Program-made: the position numbers and the translations under genes
NCBI GenBank assembly: GCA_046484625.1
Contig: JAWOIO010000047.1
Location: 1 to 23,666 of the forward strand
Length of the DNA stretch: 23,666 bases
Direction of reading: 5' to 3'
Origin: DASUAO01 sp046484625
GTDB taxonomy: Bacteria > Actinomycetota > Acidimicrobiia > IMCC26256 > PALSA-555
Shown: positions 15,388 through 22,292 of the stretch, in pieces
How the letters are laid out: the number at the start of each line of letters is the position of its first letter
Numbering within the stretch: the first letter of the stretch is position 1
The notes under the pieces: model-generated
The model's input: only the letters and a program-made list of their open reading frames with translations
Databases searched by the model: none
What the model was told of the DNA's origin: nothing

Positions 15388-15894
15388 TCAGTCGTCGGGG
15401 TCGGGTCGTCCGCGCGTGCGCTTGGTCTCGCCGCGGCGTCGCTTCTCTTCGACCCGCCGTCGTTGCGACGCGCGGGTCGCCCGGGTGGGCCGGCGCGGCG
15501 GATCGACGCGGAGCGCGTCCGCGACCCGTGCGCGGAGCCGTTCCGTCGCGATGTCGCGGTTCCGTGCCTGGGAGCGGGTGTCGGACGCCGCCGCCCGCGC
15601 CACCGGCCCGAGCCGGTCGAGCAGTCGGGCCCGCTGTCGGGGCCCGAGCGACGGGGAGGACGCGACGTCGAAGGACACCTCGACGCGCGTGTCGGACGTG
15701 TTGGCATGCTGACCGCCCGGGCCACCCGACCGGGTCGCCTGCCAGCGGAGCTCGTCGCGGCCGATGCGACAGGTCGGCGAGACCCGGAGCCAGCGGTCCT
15801 CATCAGGTGGGCCCGGGCCGGGTCGGTGCTGTTCGGTTCGGCCCTGCTCGGGGCGGCCTCGGTCGGGAGTCCTGTCACGATCCACGTCGACCAT
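15388..15894 (-). CDS. arfB: ArfB-type peptidyl-tRNA hydrolase (ribosome rescue factor)
   Basis: A 168-residue protein. The GGQ motif that hydrolyses peptidyl-tRNA lies at residues 60-62 in SGGPGGQHANTSDTRVEV, the ArfB/YaeJ form of this motif. The basic tail RRPTRATRASQRRRVEEKRRR aligns with the ArfB tail that enters the empty mRNA channel. ArfB releases ribosomes stalled without a stop codon. It is not a normal release factor because the codon-recognition domains are absent. About 38 charged, Pro-rich residues precede the homology; no in-frame start codon lies between residue 4 and the homology, so ATG 15894 or GTG 15885 must be used. It begins 7 bases after the crcB stop and is last in its operon. 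Confidence 0.92.
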   Translation of the reverse strand: MVDVDRDRTPDRGRPEQGRTEQHRPGPGPPDEDRWLRVSPTCRIGRDELRWQATRSGGPGGQHANTSDTRVEVSFDVASSPSLGPRQRARLLDRLGPVARAAASDTRSQARNRDIATERLRARVADALRVDPPRRPTRATRASQRRRVEEKRRRGETKRTRGRPDPDD

Positions 15895-15901
15895 GATCGC
15901 G

Positions 15902-16285
15902 TCAGAACGCGCCCGTGGTCGCGAGCCCGGCGATCGCGGCGACGATCCCGACCCCCAGACTCGACGCGACGTACGCGACTGCGAGGGCACCGTCACGCCG
16001 GCGTGCGATTCCGCCCTCCGCCAGACGCACCGCCTCGACCACGAAGGTCGAGAACGTCGTGTAGGCCCCCAGGAAGCCGGAGCCAAGGACCGCGGTCGCC
16101 GAGGTCGAGAGTCCGTGCCGCATCGCGAGCCCGGCCACCACCCCGAGCGCGAACGAGCCGCTGATGTTCACGATCCAGGTGCCCCACGGGAACGCGTGCC
16201 CCGTCCAACGGGCGACCCCCCGCTCGATCAGGAATCGGGTGGGCGCGCCCAGCGCGCCTGCGAGCATGACGAGCGCGAGGGTCAC
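15902..16285 (-). CDS. crcB: Fluoride exporter CrcB/Fluc, second subunit
   Basis: A 127-residue membrane protein with four hydrophobic helices. It keeps the family signatures: GALGAPTRF near residue 10-18, Asn40 in WIVNISGSFALG, and FLGAYTTFSTFVVE at 71-84 with the TTFSTF break motif of the pore. Fluc channels are dual-topology dimers. In many Gram-positive bacteria two different subunits encoded side by side form a heterodimer, which fits this tandem. GTG 16285 overlaps the stop of the first copy by four bases. No fluoride riboswitch is visible, because both copies sit inside an operon with no leader. Confidence 0.93.
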   Translation of the reverse strand: MTLALVMLAGALGAPTRFLIERGVARWTGHAFPWGTWIVNISGSFALGVVAGLAMRHGLSTSATAVLGSGFLGAYTTFSTFVVEAVRLAEGGIARRRDGALAVAYVASSLGVGIVAAIAGLATTGAF

Positions 16286-16704
16286 GACTCGCCCTCGTCG
16301 GGCACCGGGCCCCGTCGCCATCCGCCGGCCATGAGGCCCGCGACGCACGCGACGAGCCCACCGGCCACCGACGCGGACACGTACGCGGTCGCCAGACCTG
16401 CCTCGCCGTCGCGCAGGAGGCCGGCCACCTCCACGGTGAGCGTCGAGAACGTGGTGAAGGCGCCGAGCAGTCCGATTCCGACGACGAGGCGGATCCACCC
16501 GTCGGCTTGCCCGCGCCGGAGGAGGTGCTCGAGGAGCAGTCCGAGACCGAACGCGCCGACGAGGTTCACGAGCAGGGTGGTCGTCGGGAAGGTCGTCGAC
16601 GCGACGGGGAACGCGCGGGCGAGTCCGTAGCGACCGGCCGAGCCGAGGGCGCCGCCCGCCGCCACGAGCAGCAGAGCGCGCGCCGTCGGGCGGCCTCCGG
16701 TCAA
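16282..16704 (-). CDS. crcB: Fluoride exporter CrcB/Fluc, first subunit
   Basis: A 140-residue membrane protein with four hydrophobic helices. GGALGSAGRY at 17-26, Asn47 in LLVNLVGAFGLG and GLLGAFTTFSTLTVE at 78-92 are CrcB hallmarks. It is clearly different in sequence from the second copy, as expected for partners in a heterodimer inserted in opposite orientations. The start is TTG 16704, forming a TTGA overlap with the stop of the phosphotransferase gene; a rare start codon is accepted because the overlap and homology both demand it. It exports cytoplasmic fluoride. Confidence 0.93.
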   Translation of the reverse strand: MTGGRPTARALLLVAAGGALGSAGRYGLARAFPVASTTFPTTTLLVNLVGAFGLGLLLEHLLRRGQADGWIRLVVGIGLLGAFTTFSTLTVEVAGLLRDGEAGLATAYVSASVAGGLVACVAGLMAGGWRRGPVPDEGES

Positions 16705-17762
16705 GGGTGCAACGTGGGATCGGCACTCTCATCGGCGACGGCAAGCGCCGTGTCGACGAGCTGGGCGACGATCTCGCCCATCGCGCCGAACCCCTCTCCC
16801 AGCGTCTTGCCCATGAGAAACCGCGCGTTGATCCCCTCGAGGATGATCGCGAGCTTGTACATCGCGAACACGAGGTAGAAGTCGAGGTGCTCGACCGACC
16901 GTCCGGACTGCTCTGCATATCGCGCGACGATCGCATCACGGTTGAGGAAGCCGGGGATCGATGCGATCCCCGCACCGGAGCCGATCGCCGGGCCCGCGTC
17001 ATCGCCCCAGTAGACGAGGAACAGGCCGAGGTCGGTGAGCGGGTCGCCGAGCGTGGACATCTCCCAGTCGAGGACGGCGACGATGCGGCCCGGGTCGTCG
17101 ATCGCGAGCATCGTGTTGTCGAGCCGGTAGTCGCCGTGGACGATCGCGGCCGGACCCGACTCGGGGAGCGCCTTGTCGAGGCGCCGAGCGACCTCGTCGA
17201 GCGTGGGCAGCTCCCGCGTCTTGTTCGCCTCCCACTGCTTGCCCCACCGTGCGACGTTGCGGGCGAGGAACCCGTCGGGGCGTCCGAAGTCCTTCAGGCC
17301 GGCCGCCAGGTAGTCGACGGTATGCAGGCGGGCGAGCGTGTCCACGAGGGCGTGGCTGATGCGGGTGGCGTCGTCGTGGGACAGGTCGACCATGTCCTCG
17401 GGCGACCGGAGGACCCGCCCCTCGACGCGCTCCATCACGTAGAAGGGCGCGTCGTTGACATCGACATCATCACAGAGCGCGAACGATCGCGGCACCGGGA
17501 CCTCGGATCCCGCGAGGGCGGAGATGACTCGGTGCTCCCGAGCCATGTCGTGGGCGGTGGCGACGACGTGGCCGAGCGGGGGCCGTCGGAGCACCCAGGT
17601 GCGCGGGCCCTGGGTGATCGCGTACGTGAGGTTGGAACGGCCCCCGGCGATCAGCTCTGCGTGGAGCGGCGCGTCCTCGGCGTCCTCGACGTGGCGCGCG
17701 AACCAGGGCTGCAGGCGCGCCAAGTCGACGCCTTCTGGTGTGGTGATGTCCCGGTCCTTCAC
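16701..17762 (-). CDS. Phosphotransferase family protein (APH fold, ACAD10-like)
   Basis: A 353-residue kinase-like protein. It opens with a nucleotide-binding lobe (LIAGGRSNLTYAI, VLRRPPLGHVVATAHDMAREHRVI) and continues with the catalytic loop HGDYRLDN at residues 209-216 and the metal-binding LDWEMSTLGDPLTDLG at 231-246. This pattern matches the ACAD10/11 N-terminal kinase domain and the many actinobacterial stand-alone homologues. In mammals ACAD10/11 phosphorylate 4-hydroxyacyl-CoAs so they can be oxidised; a similar acyl-CoA role is plausible but unproven here. The start is GTG 17762, preceded by GAGGGGGA. It heads an operon with the two fluoride channel genes, a pairing with no obvious metabolic logic. 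Confidence 0.9.
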   Translation of the reverse strand: MKDRDITTPEGVDLARLQPWFARHVEDAEDAPLHAELIAGGRSNLTYAITQGPRTWVLRRPPLGHVVATAHDMAREHRVISALAGSEVPVPRSFALCDDVDVNDAPFYVMERVEGRVLRSPEDMVDLSHDDATRISHALVDTLARLHTVDYLAAGLKDFGRPDGFLARNVARWGKQWEANKTRELPTLDEVARRLDKALPESGPAAIVHGDYRLDNTMLAIDDPGRIVAVLDWEMSTLGDPLTDLGLFLVYWGDDAGPAIGSGAGIASIPGFLNRDAIVARYAEQSGRSVEHLDFYLVFAMYKLAIILEGINARFLMGKTLGEGFGAMGEIVAQLVDTALAVADESADPTLHP

Positions 17763-17839
17763 GCGTCCCCCTCGGTGCCGGCGCAGCCTACCGAGCGTCG
17801 CGCGCGCGGCGAAGGGGGCGTCGGAACGCGACGGAGGAG

Positions 17840-17858
17840 CTCAGCCCGTGGGGCTCAG
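17840..17858 (-). terminator. Possible whiB terminator hairpin
   Basis: AGCCC-GTG-GGGCT (17843-17855) forms a 5-bp GC stem overlapping the whiB stop codon, with two more pairs beyond a mismatch. There is no T-tract. Confidence 0.3.
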
Positions 17859-18202
17859 GCGACGCGCGTGACGCGGGGTGCGACCGGGCGGCCGTTGCCC
17901 TTGGGGTACCGGGCCACGCGTCCGACAGGCATGTCGACGCGGAAGCCGGCTGCGGCGCGGTCCTCTTCGGACTCGCCGCCCCAGAAGCCGTACTCGCGCT
18001 GCTCGCGCGCCCAGTCACGGCAGGGGGTGATGACCTCGCACGTCTGGCAGATGGCGCGTGCTCGTGCCTCGCGCAGGACCCGGGTCTCGGGCCGCTCGCC
18101 CGCCGGGGCGAAGAAGAGGTCGGACTGGCCCACGCACGCGGCGTCGCTCGTCCACGCGAGGGGACCAGTGAAGATCAGGTTGGACAGGGTGTCGGTGGCC
18201 AC
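17855..18202 (-). CDS. WhiB-family iron-sulfur transcriptional regulator
   Basis: A 115-residue protein found only in Actinomycetota and their phages. Four Cys ligands for a [4Fe-4S] cluster are present: Cys23, Cys52, Cys55 and Cys61 (ICQTCEVITPC). The GFWGG turn at 72-76 is diagnostic; in studied members it contacts the vegetative sigma factor. The basic C-terminal tail (GRVARYPKGNGRP...RVTRVA) probably binds DNA. I cannot assign it to a numbered WhiB class. The start is GTG 18202, with GGAG 6 bases upstream. It is transcribed divergently from a LysR gene across a 169-base region rich in small palindromes. Confidence 0.95.
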   Translation of the reverse strand: MATDTLSNLIFTGPLAWTSDAACVGQSDLFFAPAGERPETRVLREARARAICQTCEVITPCRDWAREQREYGFWGGESEEDRAAAGFRVDMPVGRVARYPKGNGRPVAPRVTRVA

Positions 18203-18304
18203 TGCACACTCCGAAATGCTCGGGCCGAATGTGGTGCAGTCCGTCCGGGAGTCGACAGGGGGGGTGCGACCCCGAACGAGCTGCGGTGCCCATCGTGGCG
18301 CACC

Positions 18305-18324
18305 ACAGACAATCTGTCCAACAG
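18305..18324. promoter_or_regulatory. Overlapping inverted repeats, candidate operator upstream of the LysR gene
   Basis: ACAGA-CAA-TCTGT (18305-18317) is a perfect inverted repeat. It shares its right arm with a second, CTGT-CCA-ACAG (18314-18324). The array lies in a locally AT-rich stretch about 50 bases before the LysR start. LysR regulators commonly bind such sites near their own promoters. Confidence 0.4.
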
Positions 18325-18325
18325 G

Positions 18326-18357
18326 TAGAAACGATTGTTACCATCAGATAGAACGAT
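18326..18357. repeat. Near-identical direct repeats around the LysR promoter
   Basis: TAGAAACGAT (18326-18335) and TAGAACGAT (18349-18357) differ by one base. They occur 23 bases apart, just upstream of the -10 box. They could be regulator contact sites on one face of the helix. Confidence 0.3.
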
Positions 18358-18359
18358 GA

Positions 18360-18374
18360 TAGCCTGGCCCGATG
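18360..18374 (+). promoter_or_regulatory. Leaderless promoter of the LysR-type gene
   Basis: TAGCCT at 18360-18365 is followed by 6 bases and ATG at 18372. TTGTTA at 18335-18340 could serve as -35, with a 19-base spacer. No Shine-Dalgarno sequence is present. Confidence 0.5.
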
Positions 18375-19283
18375 GAGCTGCGACACCTCGACGCGCTGCT
18401 GGCCATCGACGAGGAGGGCTCGTTCACCGCCGCAGCTGATGCGCTCGCCACGGTCCAGTCCAACGTCTCCGAGCAGGTCCGCCAGCTCGAGGACGAGCTC
18501 GGGGCCGAGCTGCTCGTCAGGAGCCGGCGGGGCGCCCGTCCCACCGAGTGCGGCCAGGTCGTCCTCGACCGGGCCCGACGCATCCGACGCGAGCTCGAGG
18601 CCATGCGCACCGACCTCGCCGCCGTGCTCGGCCTCGAGATCGGCGACGCGACCTTCGGCATCGTGGGGACCGCGAGCCGATGGGTGGTGCCGCCGCTCGT
18701 GGAGCGGCTGCGGCAGCGCTCGCCGGGCATCCGACTCCGGATCCAGGAGGCGGCATCCGAGCGACTGGTCCAAGAGGTCGTCGACGGCGACCTCGCGCAG
18801 GCTGTCGTCACCGAGCCGGTCACCCACCCACGTGTCCGGACTCAGACGTTGCTCGAGGAGGCCCTGGTCGCGGTCGTCCCCGTCGAGGCCGATCTCCCGG
18901 GCGCTCCGGTGCCACTCGGCTCGGTGCTCGCGCTCGGTCTCATCCTTCCTCCGGCGGAGAACCCGTTGCGCCACGAGGTCGAGTCGGCCGCCGCACAGCA
19001 GGGTCTCGAGGTCGTGGTGACCGTCGAGGTCGAGGGCATCCGGCTCATCGCCGACCTGGTCGCGTCCGGCGCAGGGGCGTCGATCCTCCCGCGCACGGCC
19101 TTGCCGCCAAAGCTCGACGATGTGCGGACGGTCGCGATCTCCGGGGTGCCGCCTCGACGTCTCGCCCTCGTCACCAGCCGCGATGCGCAGCTCTCACTCG
19201 CGGACGAGGCGGTCCGTGCGAGCGTCCTCGGCGTCGTTGCCGATCGCCGGCAGCTGGCCGGTCTCGGAGAGGTCCTCCGCTAG
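18372..19283 (+). CDS. LysR-family transcriptional regulator
   Basis: A 303-residue protein of typical length. The winged helix-turn-helix covers residues 1-60, with the family hallmark HLDALLAIDEEGSFTAAADA and SEQVRQLEDELGAELLVR. The ligand-binding domain starts near residue 88 and contains GIVGTASRWVVPPLVERL and LVASGAGASILPRTAL. The inducer and targets are unknown. Likely targets are its own promoter and the divergent whiB or downstream LapA-like gene. ATG 18372 is chosen for the leaderless geometry and because homology begins at Met-Glu-Leu-Arg. The TAG stop is the first base triplet of TAGCAT (19281-19286), which could act as a -10 for the next gene. Confidence 0.93.
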   Translation: MELRHLDALLAIDEEGSFTAAADALATVQSNVSEQVRQLEDELGAELLVRSRRGARPTECGQVVLDRARRIRRELEAMRTDLAAVLGLEIGDATFGIVGTASRWVVPPLVERLRQRSPGIRLRIQEAASERLVQEVVDGDLAQAVVTEPVTHPRVRTQTLLEEALVAVVPVEADLPGAPVPLGSVLALGLILPPAENPLRHEVESAAAQQGLEVVVTVEVEGIRLIADLVASGAGASILPRTALPPKLDDVRTVAISGVPPRRLALVTSRDAQLSLADEAVRASVLGVVADRRQLAGLGEVLR

Positions 19284-19342
19284 CATCAGCGAGACAGCAG
19301 CGTCCCGCGTTGGGTGGTCCGAGCGCGACGAGGGGGTCGACC

Positions 19343-19618
19343 ATGAGCGACGAGCACGGTTCGGGTCGCGGGTCGGACGAGGTCCGACGCGCCGACGAGA
19401 TCGGCGGCGACGGCCCGAATGTCCGCGTCATCGTCGGGATTGCCATCGTCGCGGCGCTCTTGCTGTTTGCGCTGCTGAACTTCCAGGACGTCGAGATCGA
19501 CCTGCTCGTCGGGTCGATCCGGGCCCGCCTGATCGTGGTGATCGCGGTGTCGGCGGTCGCCGGGTTCGTGGCCGGGTTCCTCTTCTTCCGGCGGCGCGAG
19601 AAGCACCGTCAAGACTGA
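19343..19618 (+). CDS. Small LapA-domain (DUF1049-like) membrane protein
   Basis: A 91-residue protein with a charged N-terminus, two hydrophobic helices (about 28-46 and 62-82) and a basic tail (RRREKHRQD). The stretch NFQDVEIDLL between the helices is the hallmark of the LapA/DUF1049 family. In E. coli LapA and LapB govern lipopolysaccharide assembly, but short actinobacterial relatives have no outer-membrane role and their function is unknown. AGGGGG 6 bases before ATG 19343 is a good ribosome-binding site. Its end overlaps the end of the convergent VOC gene by 10 bases. Confidence 0.87.
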   Translation: MSDEHGSGRGSDEVRRADEIGGDGPNVRVIVGIAIVAALLLFALLNFQDVEIDLLVGSIRARLIVVIAVSAVAGFVAGFLFFRRREKHRQD

Positions 19619-20370
19619 GGGGCCACTGCGATCCGCGTGCCGGCGACCGTCAGCACTCGTTCCGGCCCGGGACCCTCCACCTCGAGCCGGTCGACGCCGG
19701 GTTCGGCGTCGCGGCGCTCCTCCAACCGGATGCGACCACCACCGGGCCAGACGAGCGAGACGCTGCGGTCGTCGGACTCCTCGACGGTCCCGTCGAGGAC
19801 CGTCGTGTAGAAGTCGCTCGTGGCGCCGAGCGTCGGGGTGGCGAGGACGACCCGTCGGAGCCACCCGGTCGACTCCGCCCGCACGATGTCTTGCGGCCAC
19901 CACATCGGCTCGCCCCCCGGACCGTGGTCGCAGTACGCGGCGTACTCCTCGAGGGGGGAACCGTACGGCGAGCTCGACTCCGCGAGCTGCACCACCGTGC
20001 CGTGGGCCTCCTTCGGGGCCAGGAACGCCTCGCGCCAGATCGGGTCGGAGAGCTCGATCCCGACCGGGGTGCACCCCAGCGCCCGTACCCGCTCGATCGT
20101 CGCCTCGAGATCGGCGACCTTGAAAGTCAGGTGGTGCGGACCGTCCCCGTGGCGGGTGAGGAAGCGGTCGAGGAAGTCGTTCTGCTCGAAGTCCCACGGC
20201 TCGAGGAGCTCGACTTTCATCCCCGACTCACGATCGCCGAGGAACACCTGCATCGGCCGGAACCCGACGCCGTGCCCGCCCGAGAGGATGTGTGCACCGA
20301 GTTCGCCGACGAGCACGCGAAGAGCGGGTCCGGCGTCCCGGGTCGCGAGCGCGACATGGTCGAGGTGCAT
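19609..20370 (-). CDS. VOC-family (glyoxalase/epimerase-like) protein
   Basis: A 253-residue protein with an N-terminal VOC module of about 135 residues and a weaker second module. Possible metal ligands are His5 (LDHVAL), His79 or His80 (GPHHLTF) and Glu131 (VVQLAES), placed as in methylmalonyl-CoA epimerase and related enzymes. The first half most resembles that branch. The second half (about 165-253) ends in GPERVLTVAGTRIAVAP and looks like a half-module without clear ligands. The substrate is unknown. The gene starts 4 bases after the stop of the PAP2 gene, so it is third in that operon. The strand opposite the last ten bases is the end of the LapA-like gene. Confidence 0.85.
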   Translation of the reverse strand: MHLDHVALATRDAGPALRVLVGELGAHILSGGHGVGFRPMQVFLGDRESGMKVELLEPWDFEQNDFLDRFLTRHGDGPHHLTFKVADLEATIERVRALGCTPVGIELSDPIWREAFLAPKEAHGTVVQLAESSSPYGSPLEEYAAYCDHGPGGEPMWWPQDIVRAESTGWLRRVVLATPTLGATSDFYTTVLDGTVEESDDRSVSLVWPGGGRIRLEERRDAEPGVDRLEVEGPGPERVLTVAGTRIAVAPQS

Positions 20371-20374
20371 GAGG

Positions 20375-21208
20375 TCAGCCTCGCGCGGGTGCCAGCGGTG
20401 CGTCCCCTTCTGCTCCGAGCTCGGACCCGTCGTCGCGCGACCGCCCCGCCCGGGTGACGAGGCGGGCGATGGCGAAGCCGATGCCGAGGACGACGAAGCC
20501 GCCGACGGCGTCGAGGAAGAAGTGGTTGGCGGTCAGCACGATCGACGCGACGGTACCGACCGGATACAGCGCGGCCAGGACCTTGGCCCACGTGCTCTTG
20601 ACGCGGGGGACGAGTGCGAGCGCACACCAGAGGGCCCACACGCAATGCACGCTGGGCATGGCCGCGTACTGGTTCGAGATCTTGTTGATCGCACCTCGCT
20701 TGAACGACCAGAACGTCGGGTACTTGTCGAGTGTGTCGACGAACCCGAAGTGCGCGGGGAGCAGGCGCGGGGGCATCAGAGGCCAGAAGGCAAATCCGAT
20801 GAGTGCGATCGCGGTCGAGATCGCGAGCGCGTTGCGCCAGAGCGCGTACTCGTCGCTGAATTTCCGGTACAGGAACACGAGGACACCCGTCGTGACGACG
20901 AAGTGCAGCGAGCCGTAGAAGTAGTTGCTCGCGATGATGAGCGGCCGGATGTTGAGCGCCCATTCGTGCAGCATCCGCTCGTGGTTCAGGCCCAGGCTCT
21001 GCTGCCAACCGATCAGCTCGAGCGCGTTCGCCTTGGCTGCGGCGGGACTGCCCTGGTTGGCGTTCCGGATCGCGGAGTAGACGAAGTAGTACCCGAGGAC
21101 GAACCCCACCTCGCCCCACCAGTACAGGACTGAGCCGTCGCTGCGCACGCGGCCGCCGGGGAGGCGGCGCCGGAGCGGCCGCGGGTCCGTCGCACTCGCG
21201 ATGGTCAT
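20375..21208 (-). CDS. PAP2-superfamily phosphatase/phosphotransferase of Aur1 type
   Basis: A 277-residue integral membrane protein with about six helices. The three motifs of the Aur1/inositolphosphotransferase branch (PAP2_3) are visible: MPPRLLP at 145-151, AMPSVHCVWAL around Ser186-His188, and TANHFFLDAVGG with His229 and Asp233. In the family, the motif histidines cleave or transfer a lipid phosphate on the outer membrane face. Fungal Aur1 makes inositol phosphorylceramide; bacterial substrates vary and none is known here. The ATG overlaps the stop of the flippase-like gene (ATGA), so the two are coupled. Confidence 0.9.
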   Translation of the reverse strand: MTIASATDPRPLRRRLPGGRVRSDGSVLYWWGEVGFVLGYYFVYSAIRNANQGSPAAAKANALELIGWQQSLGLNHERMLHEWALNIRPLIIASNYFYGSLHFVVTTGVLVFLYRKFSDEYALWRNALAISTAIALIGFAFWPLMPPRLLPAHFGFVDTLDKYPTFWSFKRGAINKISNQYAAMPSVHCVWALWCALALVPRVKSTWAKVLAALYPVGTVASIVLTANHFFLDAVGGFVVLGIGFAIARLVTRAGRSRDDGSELGAEGDAPLAPARG

Positions 21209-22230
21209 GTCGATGCCGCGCTCCGGTCCGGTTCCGGCGGATCGGTCGACGGCGGCACCGGCTCGTCGGCGTCGTGGCCCATGGCGAATGCGGGGGCGCC
21301 GATGAGGCTCACGACGAGTGTCATCGCGTACCAGAGCAACCCGACTGCCACGGCCTGTCCGGTCGGGACGCCGAGCGGGTGGAGCAGGAAGGCGAGCATG
21401 GCCTCGCGCACGCCGAGCCCGCCGACGGAGACTGGGAGGACCTGCACCGCCGCGACGGCAGGGACGAACGCGAGCACTGCGGCGTTCGGGATGGTGAGCC
21501 CGATGGTGTGCACCGCGCAGTAGACGGCAGAGACCACCGTGATCTGGTAGAAGACGGAGAGCACCAAGGCCCAGGTGGTGTCGCGGGGATCCCTGCGGAA
21601 CCGGTCGACACCGACGTGGACGATCCCGATGTATCGCGTCCAGCTCTCGCTGTGGACGAACCTTCCTGCGAGGCGGGGATGCGCGGAGAGCCAGAGGATG
21701 ATGCAGAGCGCCGCGAGGGTCCCTCCGGCGATCGCCAGCGCAACCCACGCACGCGGGACTTCCAACAGGTCGGGTCGGATCGCGAAACCGAGTGCCGTGA
21801 TGAGGGGGAGCGCGACGAAGCCGGTGAGCCGCTCGAGCACGACGGAGGCGAAGGCGATCTCGGTGGATCCGATGTCCTTGGAGGAGCGACTGATCCGGAG
21901 CACGTCGCCGCCGACGGTCGATGGGAGTGCGTTGCCGACGAACTGGCCGGCCAGGTAGTGCTTCAGCAGCGTGGGGAGCCGAACGTGGACGTCATACACC
22001 GCGAGCACCCGTTGCCAGCGCCAGGAGGCGACCACGAAGCTGAACGCCATGAGCGCGGCACCGGAGATCGCGAACGCAAGGGTGCCGGGGAGGCTCCGAT
22101 CCGGCGGGATCAGATCGTCGGGGTCGATCTTCGTCATGAGCACCGCCAACAGCGCGACGCTCACGACGATCCGACCCCACTTGACCCAGGCGCGGTGTCG
22201 GCGCGGCGGGGCCACCGAGGGAAGCGCCAT
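21205..22230 (-). CDS. Flippase-like membrane protein (LPG synthase TM / UPF0104-like)
   Basis: A 341-residue protein with about eight hydrophobic helices after a basic N-terminus (RRHRAWVKWGR). The GNALPSTVGGDVLR motif around residues 110-122 and the late GGLGVREAMLAFLL are characteristic of the lysylphosphatidylglycerol-synthase transmembrane family. The soluble lysyl transfer domain of MprF is absent, so this protein is unlikely to make lysyl-PG; flipping or transporting a lipid is the usual suggestion. ATG 22230 lies 6 bases after a TACTCT box, consistent with leaderless translation. It is the first gene of an operon with the PAP2 and VOC genes. Confidence 0.88.
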   Translation of the reverse strand: MALPSVAPPRRHRAWVKWGRIVVSVALLAVLMTKIDPDDLIPPDRSLPGTLAFAISGAALMAFSFVVASWRWQRVLAVYDVHVRLPTLLKHYLAGQFVGNALPSTVGGDVLRISRSSKDIGSTEIAFASVVLERLTGFVALPLITALGFAIRPDLLEVPRAWVALAIAGGTLAALCIILWLSAHPRLAGRFVHSESWTRYIGIVHVGVDRFRRDPRDTTWALVLSVFYQITVVSAVYCAVHTIGLTIPNAAVLAFVPAVAAVQVLPVSVGGLGVREAMLAFLLHPLGVPTGQAVAVGLLWYAMTLVVSLIGAPAFAMGHDADEPVPPSTDPPEPDRSAAST

Positions 22231-22242
22231 CCCCGTAGAGTA
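22228..22242 (-). promoter_or_regulatory. Leaderless promoter of the flippase operon
   Basis: On the minus strand TACTCT (22242-22237) is followed by 6 bases and ATG at 22230. It overlaps the opposite-strand box described next. Confidence 0.5.
22236..22241 (+). promoter_or_regulatory. -10-like box of the alpha/beta hydrolase gene
   Basis: TAGAGT on the plus strand shares five bases with the minus-strand TACTCT box: the 7-mer TAGAGTA reads as a -10 in both directions. Its start site would lie near 22248, about 45 bases before GTG 22293, leaving room for a leader with GGGAGG. Confidence 0.4.
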
Positions 22243-22292
22243 CGCATCTCCGGCGGGAGCATCCTGTCGAGACCTTCGCCGAGGGAGGCCAC

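Noticed and set aside
15366..15391. Terminator between the permease and ArfB genes
   Set aside because: Only a 5-bp stem (CTGAC/GTCAG) around a GAACGTTC palindrome, with no T-tract; too weak to call.
15902..16704. Fluoride riboswitch for the crcB pair
   Set aside because: Both genes begin inside overlaps with the preceding gene, so there is no leader to hold one.
18203..18371. Possible small RNA or riboswitch in the whiB/LysR gap
   Set aside because: The palindromes are short and suit protein binding better than a folded RNA. No known riboswitch core was recognised.
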